Part shown: positions 11,327 through 19,942 of the stretch, one piece after another
Layout: each line of letters starts with the position of its first letter
Position numbering within the stretch: position 1 is the stretch's first letter
DNA from: JOPF136 sp963773835
GTDB lineage: Bacteria; Acidobacteriota; Terriglobia; Acidiferrales; UBA7541
Assembly: GCA_963773835.1 (NCBI GenBank)
Contig: CAVZCQ010000002.1
Coordinates: 372,001 to 436,000, forward strand
Reading direction: 5' to 3'
Length of the DNA: 64,000 bases
Translations under genes and position numbers: made by a program
Notes under the pieces: model-generated
Seen by the model: the letters and a program-made list of their open reading frames with translations, nothing else
The model's database searches: none
Told to the model about the DNA's origin: nothing

Positions 11327-11784
11327 GGTTAGCCCTCGATACGAACGTCCTGGCCTACGCCGAAGGCGTCAATGGGGCTCCGAGGAAGCAGGCGGCGCTC
11401 GATTTGCTGCAGAGGTTGCCCGAGGGCTCGGCGCTCGTGCCCGTCCAGGTGCTGGGTGAGCTGTTCCACCTGCTGGTGCGCAAGGCCAAGCGACCCCCGG
11501 CAAAGGCGCGCAAGGCCATTCTCGACTGGCAAGATTCGTTTCCCCTCATTGAAACATCGGCAAAGGTCATGATCGCTGCGGCCGATCTCGCCGCGGATCA
11601 CCAGCTCGGCATTTGGGACTCCGTAATTCTGTCGGCCGCAGCAGAAGCGGGATGCCGGCTGCTCCTCTCGGAGGACATGCAGGAAGGGTTCACCTGGCGC
11701 GGGACCACAATCGCCAACCCATTTGCCCCCACGAAGCACGCGCTGCTCGCGGCCCTGTTTTCGGCAATTCCGGGCTCTCTCTGA
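11323..11784 (+). CDS. PIN-domain ribonuclease toxin (VapC-like)
   Basis: This 153-residue PIN protein starts with GTG at 11323, overlapping the antitoxin stop, with GAGG 5-6 nt upstream. Visible metal-ligand positions of the PIN fold are Asp6 in ALDTNVLAYA, the Glu of GELFHLL and the Asp of GIWDSVIL. LLSEDMQEG near the C-terminus matches the last conserved acidic motif. VapC-like toxins cleave RNA and are neutralised by the cognate antitoxin. The target here is unknown. Confidence 0.9.
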   Translation: MRLALDTNVLAYAEGVNGAPRKQAALDLLQRLPEGSALVPVQVLGELFHLLVRKAKRPPAKARKAILDWQDSFPLIETSAKVMIAAADLAADHQLGIWDSVILSAAAEAGCRLLLSEDMQEGFTWRGTTIANPFAPTKHALLAALFSAIPGSL

Positions 11785-11819
11785 CGCCTCCGGCGCTGCC
11801 ATCGCGGGCCGCCCTGGCT

Positions 11820-11975
11820 TCACGCATCCGAAAGCGATTCATCGAACCCGGAAGGCTCCGCCAGCTCTTCTTTTTCCAGCAGCGCGCCGCAATCCAGGCA
11901 TTCCACGTATTCCGCGTCCTGGTCTTTGGCGATGAGCCTGCGCCGGCGATGCGGGCAGGGTTCAGTCTGCGGCAT
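11820..11975 (-). CDS. Small cysteine-rich (zinc-ribbon-like) protein, 51 residues
   Basis: A short minus-strand frame lies between convergently placed larger genes. It encodes MPQTEPCPHRRRRLIAKD, then EYVECLDCGALLEKEEL. The CPH and CLDC pairs could bind one zinc ion as a minimal ribbon. No strong ribosome site precedes the ATG at 11975. The coherent composition and cysteine pattern argue for a real gene, but this stays a prediction without homologues in view. Confidence 0.5.
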   Translation of the reverse strand: MPQTEPCPHRRRRLIAKDQDAEYVECLDCGALLEKEELAEPSGFDESLSDA

Positions 11976-12025
11976 ACGAAAACGGTAGCACAGACCATCC
12001 CGTCAGTGCTCCTCTGCCCCGTCTC

Positions 12026-13453
12026 TCACGTCGCTGCCGGCTGCCGGTACGCGGAAAGCGCCGGATGATGCAGCCCGTGCCGGCGGATGAAGAAGATCAC
12101 CAGCATAAAGCTGAGCGCGCCCGCCGCCATCACTCCCACCACAAATTGGAGGCCGAGCTGCAGATCGAAGATATCGGACACGCTGCCCACCAGGCTCGGC
12201 CCAAACGCCCCCGCAAGCTGCGTCACAAACATGTACAGCCCCACCGAGCGCGCGTACGCCCGCGGCGGCATCATGTCGTGAATCATGGCCGTCACCGGCC
12301 CGTGATACCAGGACATGAAAAATCCCGCGATGGAGAACGCAGCGAGGATCGTGTCGCGGTTGTCCGAGCCGAGCCCCCACAGCAGGAACGGGCAGGCGCA
12401 CAGGAATCCGAGCGCCACGGTGACCACCCTGCCATACGCCATGCGCCGCTGGAGCAAATCCGCCACCGCCCCTCCCGCCAGCGCCCCGCCCACCAGCGCA
12501 ACCAGCCCCAGCGTGGCCAGCAGCACTCCCGCCTCGCGCAGGCTGAAGTCCTTGTACCGCACCATGTAGTCCGGCCCCCAGGTGATGAACGACACGGTGG
12601 AAAACGTGACCAGCACGCCGCTCCCGATCAGCGCCAAGTACGCAGGCACGCGCATCAGATGCGAGACGGGCACCACTTCCTCCCTCGGCCCGCGCGGAGG
12701 GTCGTCCAGCCGCAGCGCCGCAACGGCCAGCGCCAGCCCCGGAATGCCGATGATCGCAAACGCCCAGCGCCACCCGCTCGTTTCGCCCAGCACTGCGCCC
12801 AGCGCCTGGCCCGCCGCTCCGCCCACCAGCATGGCCGCGGCGAACACGGCCAGCGCCCGCCCGCGCAATCGCGGCGCAAACTCGCCGGAGATCATGGACT
12901 GCGCCGCAGGCGAGTAGGCCGCCTCGCCCACGCCCACCAGCGCCCGCGCAAACAGGAGGGACACGTAGCTTGCCGCCAGCCCGCTCAGGAACGTGGCCCC
13001 GCTCCACACTGCCACGCCCACGGCAATCACCTTCCGCCGGTTCGTGCGGTCCGCCAGCAGCGATAACGGAACCGTCGCCAGCGCCAGCACCACCTGGAGA
13101 ACCGTTTGCAGCGTCCCGAGCTGCGCGTCCGTCAGCGAGAATTCGTCGCGCAGCAGCGGGAACAGCGGTACGATGACCAGCCGGTCCGCGAAGTTGATGA
13201 AGTTGATCAGCCCCAGCACCACCAGCAGCCGCACAGGGTGCTGCCCCGCGGGCCCGCTCGCTTCCGGCAGCAGTTGGGTATCGCTTTCGATGGACGTGTC
13301 CTCGGATTCGATGCGATTGCGCGCCCGGCTCCGCTCGCGCGCGCCTGGCGAAGGGCGTGGCGTTGCGCCGGGGCCCGACCGTCCCGGGCGCGCTCTAGTA
13401 TAAGGGGAGATGGCGGCGGCAAATATGGCAGAAGAGCGAAGCCACGAGCGCAT
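12026..13453 (-). CDS. MFS transporter (Spinster-like), start uncertain
   Basis: The protein is a 12-helix major facilitator. It shows INFINFADRLVIV in helix 1, the loop motif LADRTNRRKVI between helices 2 and 3, and RALVGVGEAAYSPAAQSMI in helices 4-5, a pattern seen in Spinster-like and organic-anion MFS carriers. The substrate is unknown. The open frame extends to 13453, but its first 45 or so residues are Arg/Pro/Gly-rich and overlap the divergent gene. No ATG, GTG or TTG lies between there and GTG 13234, just before helix 1. The true start is probably GTG 13234 or a non-standard codon near 13300. Confidence 0.82.
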   Translation of the reverse strand: MRSWLRSSAIFAAAISPYTRARPGRSGPGATPRPSPGARERSRARNRIESEDTSIESDTQLLPEASGPAGQHPVRLLVVLGLINFINFADRLVIVPLFPLLRDEFSLTDAQLGTLQTVLQVVLALATVPLSLLADRTNRRKVIAVGVAVWSGATFLSGLAASYVSLLFARALVGVGEAAYSPAAQSMISGEFAPRLRGRALAVFAAAMLVGGAAGQALGAVLGETSGWRWAFAIIGIPGLALAVAALRLDDPPRGPREEVVPVSHLMRVPAYLALIGSGVLVTFSTVSFITWGPDYMVRYKDFSLREAGVLLATLGLVALVGGALAGGAVADLLQRRMAYGRVVTVALGFLCACPFLLWGLGSDNRDTILAAFSIAGFFMSWYHGPVTAMIHDMMPPRAYARSVGLYMFVTQLAGAFGPSLVGSVSDIFDLQLGLQFVVGVMAAGALSFMLVIFFIRRHGLHHPALSAYRQPAAT

Positions 13454-14492
13454 TGAATCGCTGCTGTTCTACGGCGCGGTCCTGCTGATTTTCTATCTGG
13501 CGTATCGCGTCTTCGAGCCGTTCCTACAGCCGCTGGGATGGGCCGTCGTCCTGGTGGTGTGCACCTACCCTCTGCACGAACGCCTGCTGCGCCGCATGGG
13601 GCCGGTGAAGGCCGCGGCGCTCAGCACGGTGTGCGTCACGCTGCTGCTCGTTGGCCCGGCGCTCGGCCTGCTGGGCGGGCTGGTGAATCAGGCCACGGCG
13701 GCCGTGCGCCAGTTACAGGGAGCGGGCGATTGGTCTACGCACATCCCTCCCTCGGCGCAAAGAGGGCTGGAGTGGTTGCAGGAGCACGGCGTTTCCGGAA
13801 TCCCCACCGACCCGCTGCCTCTGGCCCGCGAAGGCGCAGCCTGGCTGGCTCACCTGCTGGAGTCGAGGGCAGGAGAGGCGCTGCGCAACGCGGCCGGCGT
13901 CGCGCTGAAACTCCTGATTCTGCTTTTTGCGCTCTTCTTCCTGTTCCGCGACGGCCCGGCTCTGGTGGACCGCACCCGCAGTCTCCTGCCCTTCGAGGAC
14001 GAGCACAGCGACCGCATCGTGGCCCAGACGCGCGACCTCATTTTCGCCAGCGTCACCGCCAGCCTGATTATCGGCTCGATTCAGGGCCTGCTGGGCGCGC
14101 TGGCTTTCGCCATTGTTGCGCTGCCTTCCCCTCTCTTCTGGGGCGCGGTGATGGGCATGCTCGCCCTGCTGCCGGTGATCGGAGGATGGCTGGTGTGGGG
14201 CCCCGCCTTTCTGTGGCTCGCTGTTGAGGGACAGTACGGCAAAGCCATCGTACTGGTAGCCATCTGCGCGGGCGCCGCCGGAGTTCTCGAGCATTTCGTC
14301 CGCCCGCTCCTCCTCTCCGGCAAATCGCAAATGAATTCCCTGCTCATTCTGGTGAGCGTACTGGGCGGCATCAGCGTGTTCGGATTCCTGGGGTTCATAC
14401 TCGGCCCCATCGTGGTAGCCGTGGCCACCACGATTCTGAACGTGTACACAGCGCCGGGAGCCGCTGCGGGCGCCTCGCCCGCCGCTTCATAA
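13410..14492 (+). CDS. AI-2E/PerM-family transporter
   Basis: This 360-residue polytopic membrane protein has the PerM/AI-2E layout: two N-terminal helix pairs (LLFYGAVLLIFYLAYRVFEP), a soluble middle region with QLQGAGDW, and a C-terminal helix bundle containing GVLEHFVRPLLLSGKSQM and GFLGFILGPI, the family hallmark. Members export autoinducer-2 or act as Na+/H+ antiporters. The substrate is not decidable. TATAAG at 13399-13404 lies only 5 nt before ATG 13410, so the transcript may be leaderless or start at ATG 13425. Confidence 0.9.
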   Translation: MAAANMAEERSHERIESLLFYGAVLLIFYLAYRVFEPFLQPLGWAVVLVVCTYPLHERLLRRMGPVKAAALSTVCVTLLLVGPALGLLGGLVNQATAAVRQLQGAGDWSTHIPPSAQRGLEWLQEHGVSGIPTDPLPLAREGAAWLAHLLESRAGEALRNAAGVALKLLILLFALFFLFRDGPALVDRTRSLLPFEDEHSDRIVAQTRDLIFASVTASLIIGSIQGLLGALAFAIVALPSPLFWGAVMGMLALLPVIGGWLVWGPAFLWLAVEGQYGKAIVLVAICAGAAGVLEHFVRPLLLSGKSQMNSLLILVSVLGGISVFGFLGFILGPIVVAVATTILNVYTAPGAAAGASPAAS

Positions 14493-14569
14493 GGGTGGAT
14501 TCTTTTGGAGCTGCGTAGAGGCACAATAGCAGTGCGCGCTTTGGGACCTATGCGAAAGGCGGCAGAGCA

Positions 14570-17335
14570 ATGACCGAGAGACCAACCCACGGCGAGCGGC
14601 CCTGGCTCATTGAAGACGAAAACGGCGGAAGCCCCCGGCGCGGCCATCTGCTGAGACTCATTCTCGCTGCAGCGATCGTCCTCATCGCTCTCCTCGTCGT
14701 ACTCTCCGGATGGATACAGAAGGACCTGTGGATGCAGCAGCTCGGCTACTCCGGCGTCTTCTGGACGCTCCTGGACCTGCGCTGCGAGCTGTATGGCGCC
14801 GCCTTCGTTGTCGTGCTTCTCTACCTCTGGTTCAATCTTCGCCTGGCGCTGAACAACGGCGCCGCCTTTGGCGTCGTCAGTTGGAGAAAAGAGTCTCCTC
14901 TCACGTTTACGCTCGGCGCCCAGATCTCTCCCACGCTTTTGAAGCTGGCCGCAGCCGCAATCGCTGCCGTCGTTGCGCTGTTCTTTGCGGCCATGTTCTA
15001 TCAACAATGGGATAGCTATCTCCGCTTCCGCTATGGCGGCTCCTATGGGCTGGCCGATCCTCTTTTCGGCGTGGATCTCGGCTTTTATCTGTTCCGTCTG
15101 CCGTTTTACGAGCTTTTACAGGACAGCCTCACTACCTTGGCGCTGCTCACGCTTCTGGCCGTCCTGGTCATCTACGGATTCTTCGGGTTGCTGCGTTCCG
15201 GCAGCGGACGGATGGCGGGTCCCAGCGCGAAGGCCGTTCCCCATCTGTCGGTTCTGTTCTCCGTCCTGGTGGCCAGTTGGGGATGGGGGTTTTACCTGGA
15301 TCACTACGACCTCGTGTACTCCAACCTGGGAGTGGTTTACGGAGCCGGCTATACCGCGGCTCACGTCACCCGCGTCGCCTTGTGGATCATGTTCGCCGCT
15401 GCGGCGGCCCTCTGCGCTCTGCTTTTGTTTAATGCTTTCCGGCCGGAATTCCGGGCCATCGTTGCCGGGACTGGAATTTACCTGCTCTTGTATGTCGTCG
15501 CCGTTTCGCTGGCGCCCGCCCTGTTTCAGAAATTCGTGGTGCAGCCCAGCGAACTCTCGCTGGAAACTCCGTATCTCAAGAACAACATCGAGTTCACCCG
15601 GAAAGCCTTCAAGCTCGACGGCATCCAGGAAACTTCCTACCCGGCCCTGGCCGATCTGACCGCCGACGTGATTGCGAGAAATGAAGACACGATCCAGAAC
15701 GTACGCCTGTGGGACTCGCGGCCCCTGCTTCAGATGTACAAGCAGGCCCAGGAAATTCGCCTCTACTATCAATTCTACCAGGCGGATGTGGACCGTTATC
15801 ACCTCCCCGACGGATATCACCAGGTGATGCTCTCGGCCCGTGAACTTTCCGCGGAACTTCCCGCCGAAGCCCAGACCTGGGTCAACCAGAAGCTCCAATT
15901 CACGCATGGCTATGGCCTGGTGATGAGCTTCGTCTCCAAGACGATCGGCGGCGGCTTTCCGGATTACCTGCTTGCGAATATCCCGCCCGAATCCGACTAC
16001 GGCCTCACCATCAACCAGCCTGCCATCTACTACGGCGAATCGATGCCCGGATATCGCATCGTCGCCACGGGAGTCAAAGAGTTCGACTACCCCAAAGGGA
16101 ATCAGAATGTGTACACGAGTTACGCCGGCACGGGCGGCATCCCGCTGGACAGCCCCTGGCGCCGGCTCCTGTTCGCCTGGACTCAGGGCGATATCAATAT
16201 CCTGTTGACCTCCTATCTCCGGCCGGAAAGCAGGATTCAGATCTGGAGGCGCGTTCAGGACCGCGTCGCGCAGATCGCTCCCTTCCTGCTCCTCGACCAG
16301 GATCCCTACCCCGTGGTCAGCGCCGGCAAACTCTACTGGGTCCAGGATGCCTACACCGTTTCCGATCACTTTCCCTACTCCACTCCCTACATGTCGGGCT
16401 ATCAGGCGGGCCTGAACTACATCCGAAATTCCGTGAAGGTCGTTGTGGACATGTACGACGGCTCCGTCCGCTTCTACGTCATGGATCCGAACGATCCCAT
16501 CCTCGCAGCTTACCGCCGCGCTTTTCCCGGCGTTTTCCTCGACCTGAATCAGCTCTCGCCGGATTTGAAATCGCATCTCCGCTACCCCGAGGATCTCTTT
16601 TCCATCCAGGCCGATCAGTACAGAACCTTCCACATGACGGTTCCTCAGGTCTTCTACAACCGCGAGGACCTCTGGGTGCTCCCCCGGGAGGAGTATGGAG
16701 GCGTGGTAGGGCCCATGCCGCCCTATTACATCCTGATGAAACTCCCCGGCAGCACCCAGCTCGAATACCTCCTCATGACTCCGTTCACGCCTCAGAAGCG
16801 CGACAACATGATCGCCTGGATGACCGCCCGGTGCGATTTCCCCGAATACGGGAAAATGCTGTTCTACCAGCTTCCCAAGGAGAAGCTGATCTACGGCCCC
16901 ATGCAGGTCGAGGCCATGATCGATCAGAACACCACCATCTCCGAGCAGCTCACCCTTTGGAATCAAAAAGGCTCGCGCGTGATTCGCGGAAACCTGATCG
17001 CCGTTCCCATCGAAAACTCGTTCCTGTATGTCGTCCCGGTTTACCTCACCGCGGAAGGCACGGACTTCCCCCAGCTCAAACGCGTGATCGTGATTTCGGG
17101 CGATAAGCTGGCCATGCAGCCTACTCTCGATGAGGCCATCCAATCCGTCTTCGGCACCGAGCAGCAGCAAGCCCGGAACCCCGCGCAGCCGCAGCCCCCG
17201 CTCACGCAACCGGAACTGGCGCAGGCCAGGGCGAAGTTCGACGAAGCCCAGAAGGCCATGCAGCAGGGCGATTGGGAAAAATTCGGCAAAGCCATGGAGG
17301 AACTAAAACGCCTCCTCACTCCCCCAAAACAGTAG
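14570..17335 (+). CDS. UPF0182 family membrane protein
   Basis: This 921-residue protein belongs to the large UPF0182 (COG1615) family. Seven or so hydrophobic helices fill the first 320 residues (LLRLILAAAIVLIALLVVL, GAAFVVVLLYLWFNLRLAL). A big extracytoplasmic region follows, with the family segments KNNIEFTRKAF, QNVRLWDSRPLLQMYKQ and LPGSTQLEYLLMTPFTPQKR. The C-terminus has the usual helical tail (ARAKFDEAQKAMQQGDWEKF). Length and ending are normal for the family. The function is not established. It stands alone downstream of the AI-2E gene by 77 nt. Confidence 0.92.
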   Translation: MTERPTHGERPWLIEDENGGSPRRGHLLRLILAAAIVLIALLVVLSGWIQKDLWMQQLGYSGVFWTLLDLRCELYGAAFVVVLLYLWFNLRLALNNGAAFGVVSWRKESPLTFTLGAQISPTLLKLAAAAIAAVVALFFAAMFYQQWDSYLRFRYGGSYGLADPLFGVDLGFYLFRLPFYELLQDSLTTLALLTLLAVLVIYGFFGLLRSGSGRMAGPSAKAVPHLSVLFSVLVASWGWGFYLDHYDLVYSNLGVVYGAGYTAAHVTRVALWIMFAAAAALCALLLFNAFRPEFRAIVAGTGIYLLLYVVAVSLAPALFQKFVVQPSELSLETPYLKNNIEFTRKAFKLDGIQETSYPALADLTADVIARNEDTIQNVRLWDSRPLLQMYKQAQEIRLYYQFYQADVDRYHLPDGYHQVMLSARELSAELPAEAQTWVNQKLQFTHGYGLVMSFVSKTIGGGFPDYLLANIPPESDYGLTINQPAIYYGESMPGYRIVATGVKEFDYPKGNQNVYTSYAGTGGIPLDSPWRRLLFAWTQGDINILLTSYLRPESRIQIWRRVQDRVAQIAPFLLLDQDPYPVVSAGKLYWVQDAYTVSDHFPYSTPYMSGYQAGLNYIRNSVKVVVDMYDGSVRFYVMDPNDPILAAYRRAFPGVFLDLNQLSPDLKSHLRYPEDLFSIQADQYRTFHMTVPQVFYNREDLWVLPREEYGGVVGPMPPYYILMKLPGSTQLEYLLMTPFTPQKRDNMIAWMTARCDFPEYGKMLFYQLPKEKLIYGPMQVEAMIDQNTTISEQLTLWNQKGSRVIRGNLIAVPIENSFLYVVPVYLTAEGTDFPQLKRVIVISGDKLAMQPTLDEAIQSVFGTEQQQARNPAQPQPPLTQPELAQARAKFDEAQKAMQQGDWEKFGKAMEELKRLLTPPKQ

Positions 17336-17483
17336 CGGTGTAGCCCACCCTTTGGAGTGCGGCGGCTGGACGCCGCTTTTCCTGGCTGTGGCTCGCCACT
17401 CCCCTGCCCGGCGGATCAACCCAGTGCACCACGCACCCGATCCGGGCGGTCCGGCAGCCCAGGCGCGACGCCGCCCGCGTTCC

Positions 17484-18902
17484 TCAGAACTTATATCCGG
17501 CCCATAGCGCCCAATAGTTGAGGTTGCGCCCGGGCATGGTCTCCTTCAGGAACCGCCCGGCATAGAAGATTCCGTAGTCCCCCTGAAACCAGACATGCCG
17601 GTCGGCCTGCCATCGCAGTTCCATTCCCGGGCGCTGGCCTACGAATCGCGCCCGGCTGCCGTCCGCAGCACGTATGAGAAATCCGGGCACGGCATAGACT
17701 CCATCCAAAACGTTCTCTCGCCACTGGAAAACCCAGTCGGTGGACACCGTAATTCCATGCGGAAATTGCGTTTGTATCCGCGGGTGAATATCAATGAAAT
17801 TTATCGGTCCGGGGCCGGTGGTGGCGAGCACGCCAAAGTAATTTCCAATCGGGAAAAGCGGATTGAAGGTGCCCAGCGTGTTCGTGCGCGGGTCGTCTCC
17901 ACTGGAGATGTCCGCTTTCACGCTGAACCGCGGCTTCAGTCGCACATTGGGAAGGCTGTACCCGTTGTCGGAGGCCACCGTCCAGGCGCGGATATTGGCT
18001 GCTCCGAAGCTGCCGAACTGCCACAGGGCCTCGTAATCGAAATCCCATCCGGGCCGTTCCCTTGGGATGGGGCGCCAAAGCCTGCCCCCGAGGGTGTGCC
18101 GCAACTCTCGCGCGGTGCCTCGCTGGAAGGCGGCCCGCTTTCGATCCAGGCCCAGGTAATACACGTCCACGGAGACTTTCCGTGCGACCGGTCGCGTGGA
18201 GTAAACGCCCCAGAATCCAACCTGGTGGTTGGGCGCATTGTTGAAGAACCCGGGCTTGTCGAGGTCCGGCCTTGCCGCGAACCCGTCTATGTCCCAGGCT
18301 CCCACTTTGGACCTGATCTTGAATCCATCGAAGCTCAGGCGCACATTTGGGCCTTCCCGAACGTCAATCAATCGCCCGGAGCCGTATTCCATCTCCTGTC
18401 TTCCGACTCGCAACTGGATCCAATACCGATCTCCGGAGGTGCCCACCTCCCAAAAAGCCGCCTGGAAGTCGAGCCTCTTTTCATCGATGGGCCGCGGACC
18501 ACCGATCCGGAATGCGTTCAGCCCGCTCTTCAGCTCGACGAACGTGCGGACGTGTCTGCCGTAGTGAACATCGAAGGCCAACATGTAGCGTTGGTTGAAA
18601 TATCCGTTCATGTAGGGCTGCTGGCCCCAATTGTCGTTGCCGATCTGCTCCCAAATCTCCCGGGCCTCGCCGCCGACGGTCAGGTACCAATCATCCGCGC
18701 CGCCGCGCAGTGGGATGTACTTGATCGGGTCCCAGAAGTCCTGCCGGAGGGCTGGATCGCGCAGGAAACTCCAGTCCTCGTCCTCCCTCAGCAACTTGTA
18801 GCTGCGATCGGGGTTCGGCGGGGCAGCAGGCGGGTCCGACTGGGCATGCGCGGCGAGCTGGCCGGCGAAAAACACCACTGCGAAAATCAAACAGGATCGC
18901 AT
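17484..18902 (-). CDS. Outer-membrane channel with alginate-export-type beta-barrel
   Basis: This 472-residue protein has a signal peptide (MRSCLIFAVVFFAGQLAAHA, likely cleaved after AHA). The rest is an Alginate_exp-type barrel: EDWSFLRDPALRQDFWDPIKYIPL, then GEAREIWEQIGNDNWGQQ, RVGRQEMEYGSGRLIDVREG and a terminal strand NYWALWAGYKF ending in Phe. Family members are outer-membrane porins for anionic sugars or other solutes. The specific solute is unknown. Start 18902 is chosen because it opens the signal peptide. The frame extends to 18944 with no ribosome site. It follows the VOC gene on the same strand by about 60 nt. Confidence 0.82.
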   Translation of the reverse strand: MRSCLIFAVVFFAGQLAAHAQSDPPAAPPNPDRSYKLLREDEDWSFLRDPALRQDFWDPIKYIPLRGGADDWYLTVGGEAREIWEQIGNDNWGQQPYMNGYFNQRYMLAFDVHYGRHVRTFVELKSGLNAFRIGGPRPIDEKRLDFQAAFWEVGTSGDRYWIQLRVGRQEMEYGSGRLIDVREGPNVRLSFDGFKIRSKVGAWDIDGFAARPDLDKPGFFNNAPNHQVGFWGVYSTRPVARKVSVDVYYLGLDRKRAAFQRGTARELRHTLGGRLWRPIPRERPGWDFDYEALWQFGSFGAANIRAWTVASDNGYSLPNVRLKPRFSVKADISSGDDPRTNTLGTFNPLFPIGNYFGVLATTGPGPINFIDIHPRIQTQFPHGITVSTDWVFQWRENVLDGVYAVPGFLIRAADGSRARFVGQRPGMELRWQADRHVWFQGDYGIFYAGRFLKETMPGRNLNYWALWAGYKF

Positions 18903-18962
18903 CGTCCGAATTTCGATAAATGTCCCTTGGCTGGGCCCCGCCAATCGCGACCAGAAAACACT

Positions 18963-19895
18963 CTATTTGCTGAGGTGCGCGTGGATCTCGGCAATATAGC
19001 CGCCGGGGAACTGCACGATGGCTGCATCCCGCTTATCAGAAGAATAGGGAGCGACCACGATGACTGCGCCGGCTGCCTTGGCCCTGGCGAGGGTGTCTGC
19101 CAGGTTCGTGACCTCATATCCGGTCATCTCCCGTCCGTAGGGATACGGCAGATGGCCATCGGTCACCAGCGCGGTCAATTTGCCGAACGTCGATTGGATC
19201 CGTATTCGCCGGAACGCGTCACCCGCCCGCCCGATCTCGACCCCTGGCGCGTGCGCGTCGTCGGAGACAACTTTGCCATGCGAGAAAGCAAGGAAGCTGC
19301 TCACGAACGCGGCCGCCCTGTCGGCGGACACATAGACGCGGTTTTCCGGAATGGTCTGGAGCGGAGCGTAAGACGGCGCGGTGGTATGCCAGTAAAGCTG
19401 CGCATTCACGCCGCCGGGCCATTGGATGATGGCGTCGCGTCCAATCGGATCATTGAACGGTGCCACCAGGATGTCCGCTCCGGTCGCGCGAGCAGCGCCG
19501 ATCGCCGCATCCATGTCCGTCACCAGATAACCCGTCCGCTCGGTGCCGAACGGGTACGGCACCGGCGTCTTGAATCCGAACACGGACAACGTCCCCACGG
19601 GGGTGAGCACCAATTGCGACATGGTGCTGCTTGGAGTCGGCGTGACGGTGAAGACGCCCTGCTTCGAGGTGGTGCCCCCAAAGGTGGCGATGACACTCGC
19701 GACAAAGCGGTCGAAATCCTCCGGCGCCACGTACACGTGGGTCGTATCGTATTGCGGCCCCACCGCCACGTTCGGCGTCGCCGCATCGGCGTGGACGACT
19801 GCCGGCGCGCTGGACGCCGCCAGCGCTAGACGGACGCCTCCGATGATCAGAAACGCCCCGATAGCGGCCAGGCCTAAGAATCTGGTCATGCGCAC
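18963..19895 (-). CDS. Secreted tandem VOC/glyoxalase-fold protein
   Basis: The 310-residue product has an N-terminal signal peptide (FLGLAAIGAFLIIGGVRLALA) and two repeated glyoxalase-fold modules. Each contains a PYPFGTERTGYLVTDMDAAI or PYPYGREMTGYEVTNLADTL segment and ends with an Asp-Ala-(I/A)-I-(Q/V)-(W/Q) strand. VOC proteins are metal-dependent lyases, dioxygenases or resistance proteins. No reaction can be assigned. The GTG at 19895 is preferred, with AGGAG 6 nt upstream, over ATG 19889. It is adjacent to the barrel gene, so both act outside the cytoplasm. Confidence 0.8.
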   Translation of the reverse strand: MRMTRFLGLAAIGAFLIIGGVRLALAASSAPAVVHADAATPNVAVGPQYDTTHVYVAPEDFDRFVASVIATFGGTTSKQGVFTVTPTPSSTMSQLVLTPVGTLSVFGFKTPVPYPFGTERTGYLVTDMDAAIGAARATGADILVAPFNDPIGRDAIIQWPGGVNAQLYWHTTAPSYAPLQTIPENRVYVSADRAAAFVSSFLAFSHGKVVSDDAHAPGVEIGRAGDAFRRIRIQSTFGKLTALVTDGHLPYPYGREMTGYEVTNLADTLARAKAAGAVIVVAPYSSDKRDAAIVQFPGGYIAEIHAHLSK

Positions 19896-19942
19896 TGGAG
19901 TCTCCTCTCCTGCCTAGCACTCGGAATAAGCTTCATTCACGT

